Assembly: GCA_965246935.1 (NCBI GenBank)
Contig: CBDFGC010000033.1
Span: forward strand, 56,093 to 120,092
Direction of reading: 5' to 3'
Origin: JAZKFT01 sp965246935
GTDB lineage: Bacteria; Bacteroidota; Bacteroidia; Chitinophagales; Chitinophagaceae
DNA length: 64,000 nucleotides
The position numbers and the translations under genes were made by a program. Positions 62,251 through 64,000 of the stretch are shown here, in pieces (positions within the stretch are counted from its first letter, which is position 1; every line of letters starts with the position of its first letter). The notes under the pieces were generated by a model, which was given only the letters and a program-made list of their open reading frames with translations, did no database searches and was not told where the DNA came from.

Positions 62251-64000
62251 CTACACTTCGGCGCCACAGCCCGGGCAAAATTTATAAAACGCTTTTAATT
62301 CTGTGCCACATCTGGTACATACGGTTACCGGTGCGATGATATTCTTAAATTCTGTTTTATTGATGGCATAAAATTCTTTGGGAATTTCATCAATAAAACG
62401 GCTTTCGCTACCCAGTTCTGTAATCAGGTATAGTTCATCTTTGGCACGGGTAAGGGCTACATAAAACAGGCGGCGCTCCTCCTCCATCAGCCTGTCTAGT
62501 TTTACATCTTTTACTACCCGGAATACCACATCATCCAGCCATATATCGGGGAAGCCGCCGCTGCCATCAGTAAGGCCAATAATGAATACCACACTCGCTT
62601 CCAACCCTTTGGCGGCATGGATGGTTTTGGCGGTCACTTTTAAATTATTCATCCGCAAAGCATCCCGGTATGGCCAGAACATTTTACTGCGGCGATACAA
62701 CACCAATATTTCTTCCGGCGGTGTGCCGCCATCCAGCAGGTTTCTTACTTTTTCTATCATATAATCCACCCCATCAGCACCCGCTTCTTTAGCCCGGTAA
62801 ATCTGTATTTTGCTGGGTGTTTGTTTATAGGCCCTGATTTGCTTATCAATCTGAAACTTGTTTTTGCGGATTACTTCGTTGCTGGCGCCTACAATGGTTT
62901 GTGTACTGCGGTAATTTACATCCAGCATCATCACACGGGCGCCCGGAAAGTGCTGCTCAAAGTTCACAATATAATCTACCTCCGAGCCGCGGAAGCCATA
63001 AATGCTTTGCCAGTCGTCGCCTACACAAAACAGTTGCGTAGCTGGTGTCAGCAGCAGGTCCAGCAGTTTCACCTGCAGGCTGTTCACATCCTGAAACTCA
63101 TCTACCAACACATAGCTATAGCGCTGTTGGTAAGACTGCCGGATTTCGGGATTATTAACCAGTAGATGAATTGCCTGTATTACCAGGTCATCGAAATCGA
63201 GATACGATTTATTGATGCAATACGCCTGGTAGGCATTCATCAGTGGCAAAGCCAGTTCGTAAAACAGGCGTACCCGTTCGTGCTGGTGCGTGGCTGCTTT
63301 TTGTAATACATCTTTGGGAAGAATTCCATCCGCCTTTAGCATGGACAGCACCCGGCCCACGGTGCGCAGGAAATCTTTGATTTTGTCGCCATAGGTTCTG
63401 AATTCCTCTTCGTAACTGAGTGCCGCTAACTGCGAAATGGTATCCGTAACTTTCCCCATCACAATCCGGTCCATTGCCAGGTTGAACAGCGTTGAATCCT
63501 GTGTCATGGTTTCAAATGTTTTTACACAGGCCCGCCCGGCTAATTGAAACTGCTCTTCTTTATTTTGTAAGGCATAACTTTTATTGCTTACATGTTCCAG
63601 GTATAAATCAGCCTGTGGTATAAAAAAGTCAGGACGAAAATTGAAATCTTTAAAATTGACGGATGGCTCATATTCATATTTCAGGTTGTGCCGGTACAAC
63701 CAATCGGCAATATCCCGTTCCGATTTCGATTTCACCCGTTCGCCCCGCAGCGTGGTGTACGTAGTCGTATTGGGATAACTTTTTGCCTGGATATTTTTAT
63801 CAACAAAGATTTTATCTACATAAAAATCAAGAATGTACCGTTTTAGCTTCAGCAGGTAGTGTACATCCCTGCATTGCTGCAGCAGCATTTTGTGCTGGAT
63901 ATCACTGCTTATTTCCGGTGCAATGGTGGAGTGCATGTCTTCCCGTACTTCATCGGCCTGCTCATCAATCAGCAAACGAAACTTATTGTCGAAGGAAACG
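62251..64000 (-). CDS. UvrD/Rep-type helicase with embedded nuclease-like domain (5' end outside window)
   Basis: The frame continues past the right edge; about 583 residues are visible. The Walker A motif must lie outside. Visible parts: a PD-(D/E)XK-like insert (KSKSERDIADWLYRHNLKYEYEP, FRPDFFIPQ, LYLEH), motif II VDEFQDVN, GDDWQSIYGFRGS, motif IV YRSTQTIV, motif V KTIHAAKGLEASVVF and motif VI RRLFYVALTRAKDELYLI. The C-terminus is a four-Cys zinc ribbon (CTRCG, CPGCG). It resembles DNA helicase IV-type proteins that process DNA ends. The substrate is not evident. Confidence 0.9.
   Translation of the reverse strand, partial: VSFDNKFRLLIDEQADEVREDMHSTIAPEISSDIQHKMLLQQCRDVHYLLKLKRYILDFYVDKIFVDKNIQAKSYPNTTTYTTLRGERVKSKSERDIADWLYRHNLKYEYEPSVNFKDFNFRPDFFIPQADLYLEHVSNKSYALQNKEEQFQLAGRACVKTFETMTQDSTLFNLAMDRIVMGKVTDTISQLAALSYEEEFRTYGDKIKDFLRTVGRVLSMLKADGILPKDVLQKAATHQHERVRLFYELALPLMNAYQAYCINKSYLDFDDLVIQAIHLLVNNPEIRQSYQQRYSYVLVDEFQDVNSLQVKLLDLLLTPATQLFCVGDDWQSIYGFRGSEVDYIVNFEQHFPGARVMMLDVNYRSTQTIVGASNEVIRKNKFQIDKQIRAYKQTPSKIQIYRAKEAGADGVDYMIEKVRNLLDGGTPPEEILVLYRRSKMFWPYRDALRMNNLKVTAKTIHAAKGLEASVVFIIGLTDGSGGFPDIWLDDVVFRVVKDVKLDRLMEEERRLFYVALTRAKDELYLITELGSESRFIDEIPKEFYAINKTEFKNIIAPVTVCTRCGTELKAFYKFCPGCGAEV

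Noticed and set aside
1..64000. tRNA, rRNA or riboswitch genes
   Set aside because: No convincing tRNA clover, rRNA stretch or known riboswitch core was found by eye. A covariance search would be decisive.

Overview
The window looks like a chromosomal segment of a Bacteroidota bacterium, most likely of the Chitinophagaceae type. Pointers are a type IX secretion cargo protein with a gliding-motility (type B) C-terminal domain next to a PorP/SprF partner, a decayed fragment of a second type IX cargo, several lipoproteins and DUF families typical of that phylum, starts without a Shine-Dalgarno sequence, and TA(n)TTTG-like elements just upstream of several starts. Taxonomy is inferred from gene content only; no rRNA or tRNA gene was seen.

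Layout: 1-0.5 kb is the tail of an insertion sequence. 0.5-9.9 kb holds small membrane proteins, a CPBP protease, xylulokinase, a lipoprotein, an ankyrin protein, an EamA transporter, an AraC-alkyltransferase fusion, mannonate dehydratase and an Rpn-type nuclease. 10-24.3 kb is core metabolism and surface biology: RecG, the PKD/type B cargo with PorP/SprF, CinA, carbonic anhydrase, phosphoglycerate dehydrogenase, a class C beta-lactamase-like lipoprotein and the NAD(P)HX repair enzyme. 24.4-26.3 kb has a conserved hypothetical gene and a TPR protein. 26.7-32 kb is a decaying island: a beheaded SDR gene, a degenerate IS remnant between 45-bp direct repeats, and an icmF-like mutase gene broken by four +1 indels and invaded by repeats. 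32.5-38.4 kb has DusB (with a repeat translated into its N-terminus), a CPBP protease, a DUF2007 protein and the phospholipid genes cdsA and psd. 38.5-47.4 kb contains a patatin-like phospholipase and a long set of small membrane proteins around a winged-helix regulator whose neighbours share a dyad just upstream of their ATGs. 47.4-52.6 kb has a type IX cargo pseudogene, RarA, a beta-barrel-like protein and a DUF1186/SEC-C protein. 52.7-57.3 kb is a mobile island: nested palindromes, an IS110 element with a possible bridge-RNA region, a DDE insertion sequence with perfect 17-bp ends, and a 352-bp MITE with 22-bp ends. 57.3-64 kb has a large outer-membrane/TolB-like protein, a metallo-beta-lactamase hydrolase and a UvrD-type helicase that runs off the window.

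The striking overall feature is the density and variety of small inverted-repeat elements in nearly every intergenic gap. At least eight families recur, several touch gene ends, and two have been inserted in frame into proteins. The best candidates for something undescribed are the regulator/membrane module at 40.2-44 kb with its shared operator, the IS110 element with its candidate guide RNA, and the repeat families that are being turned into coding sequence.
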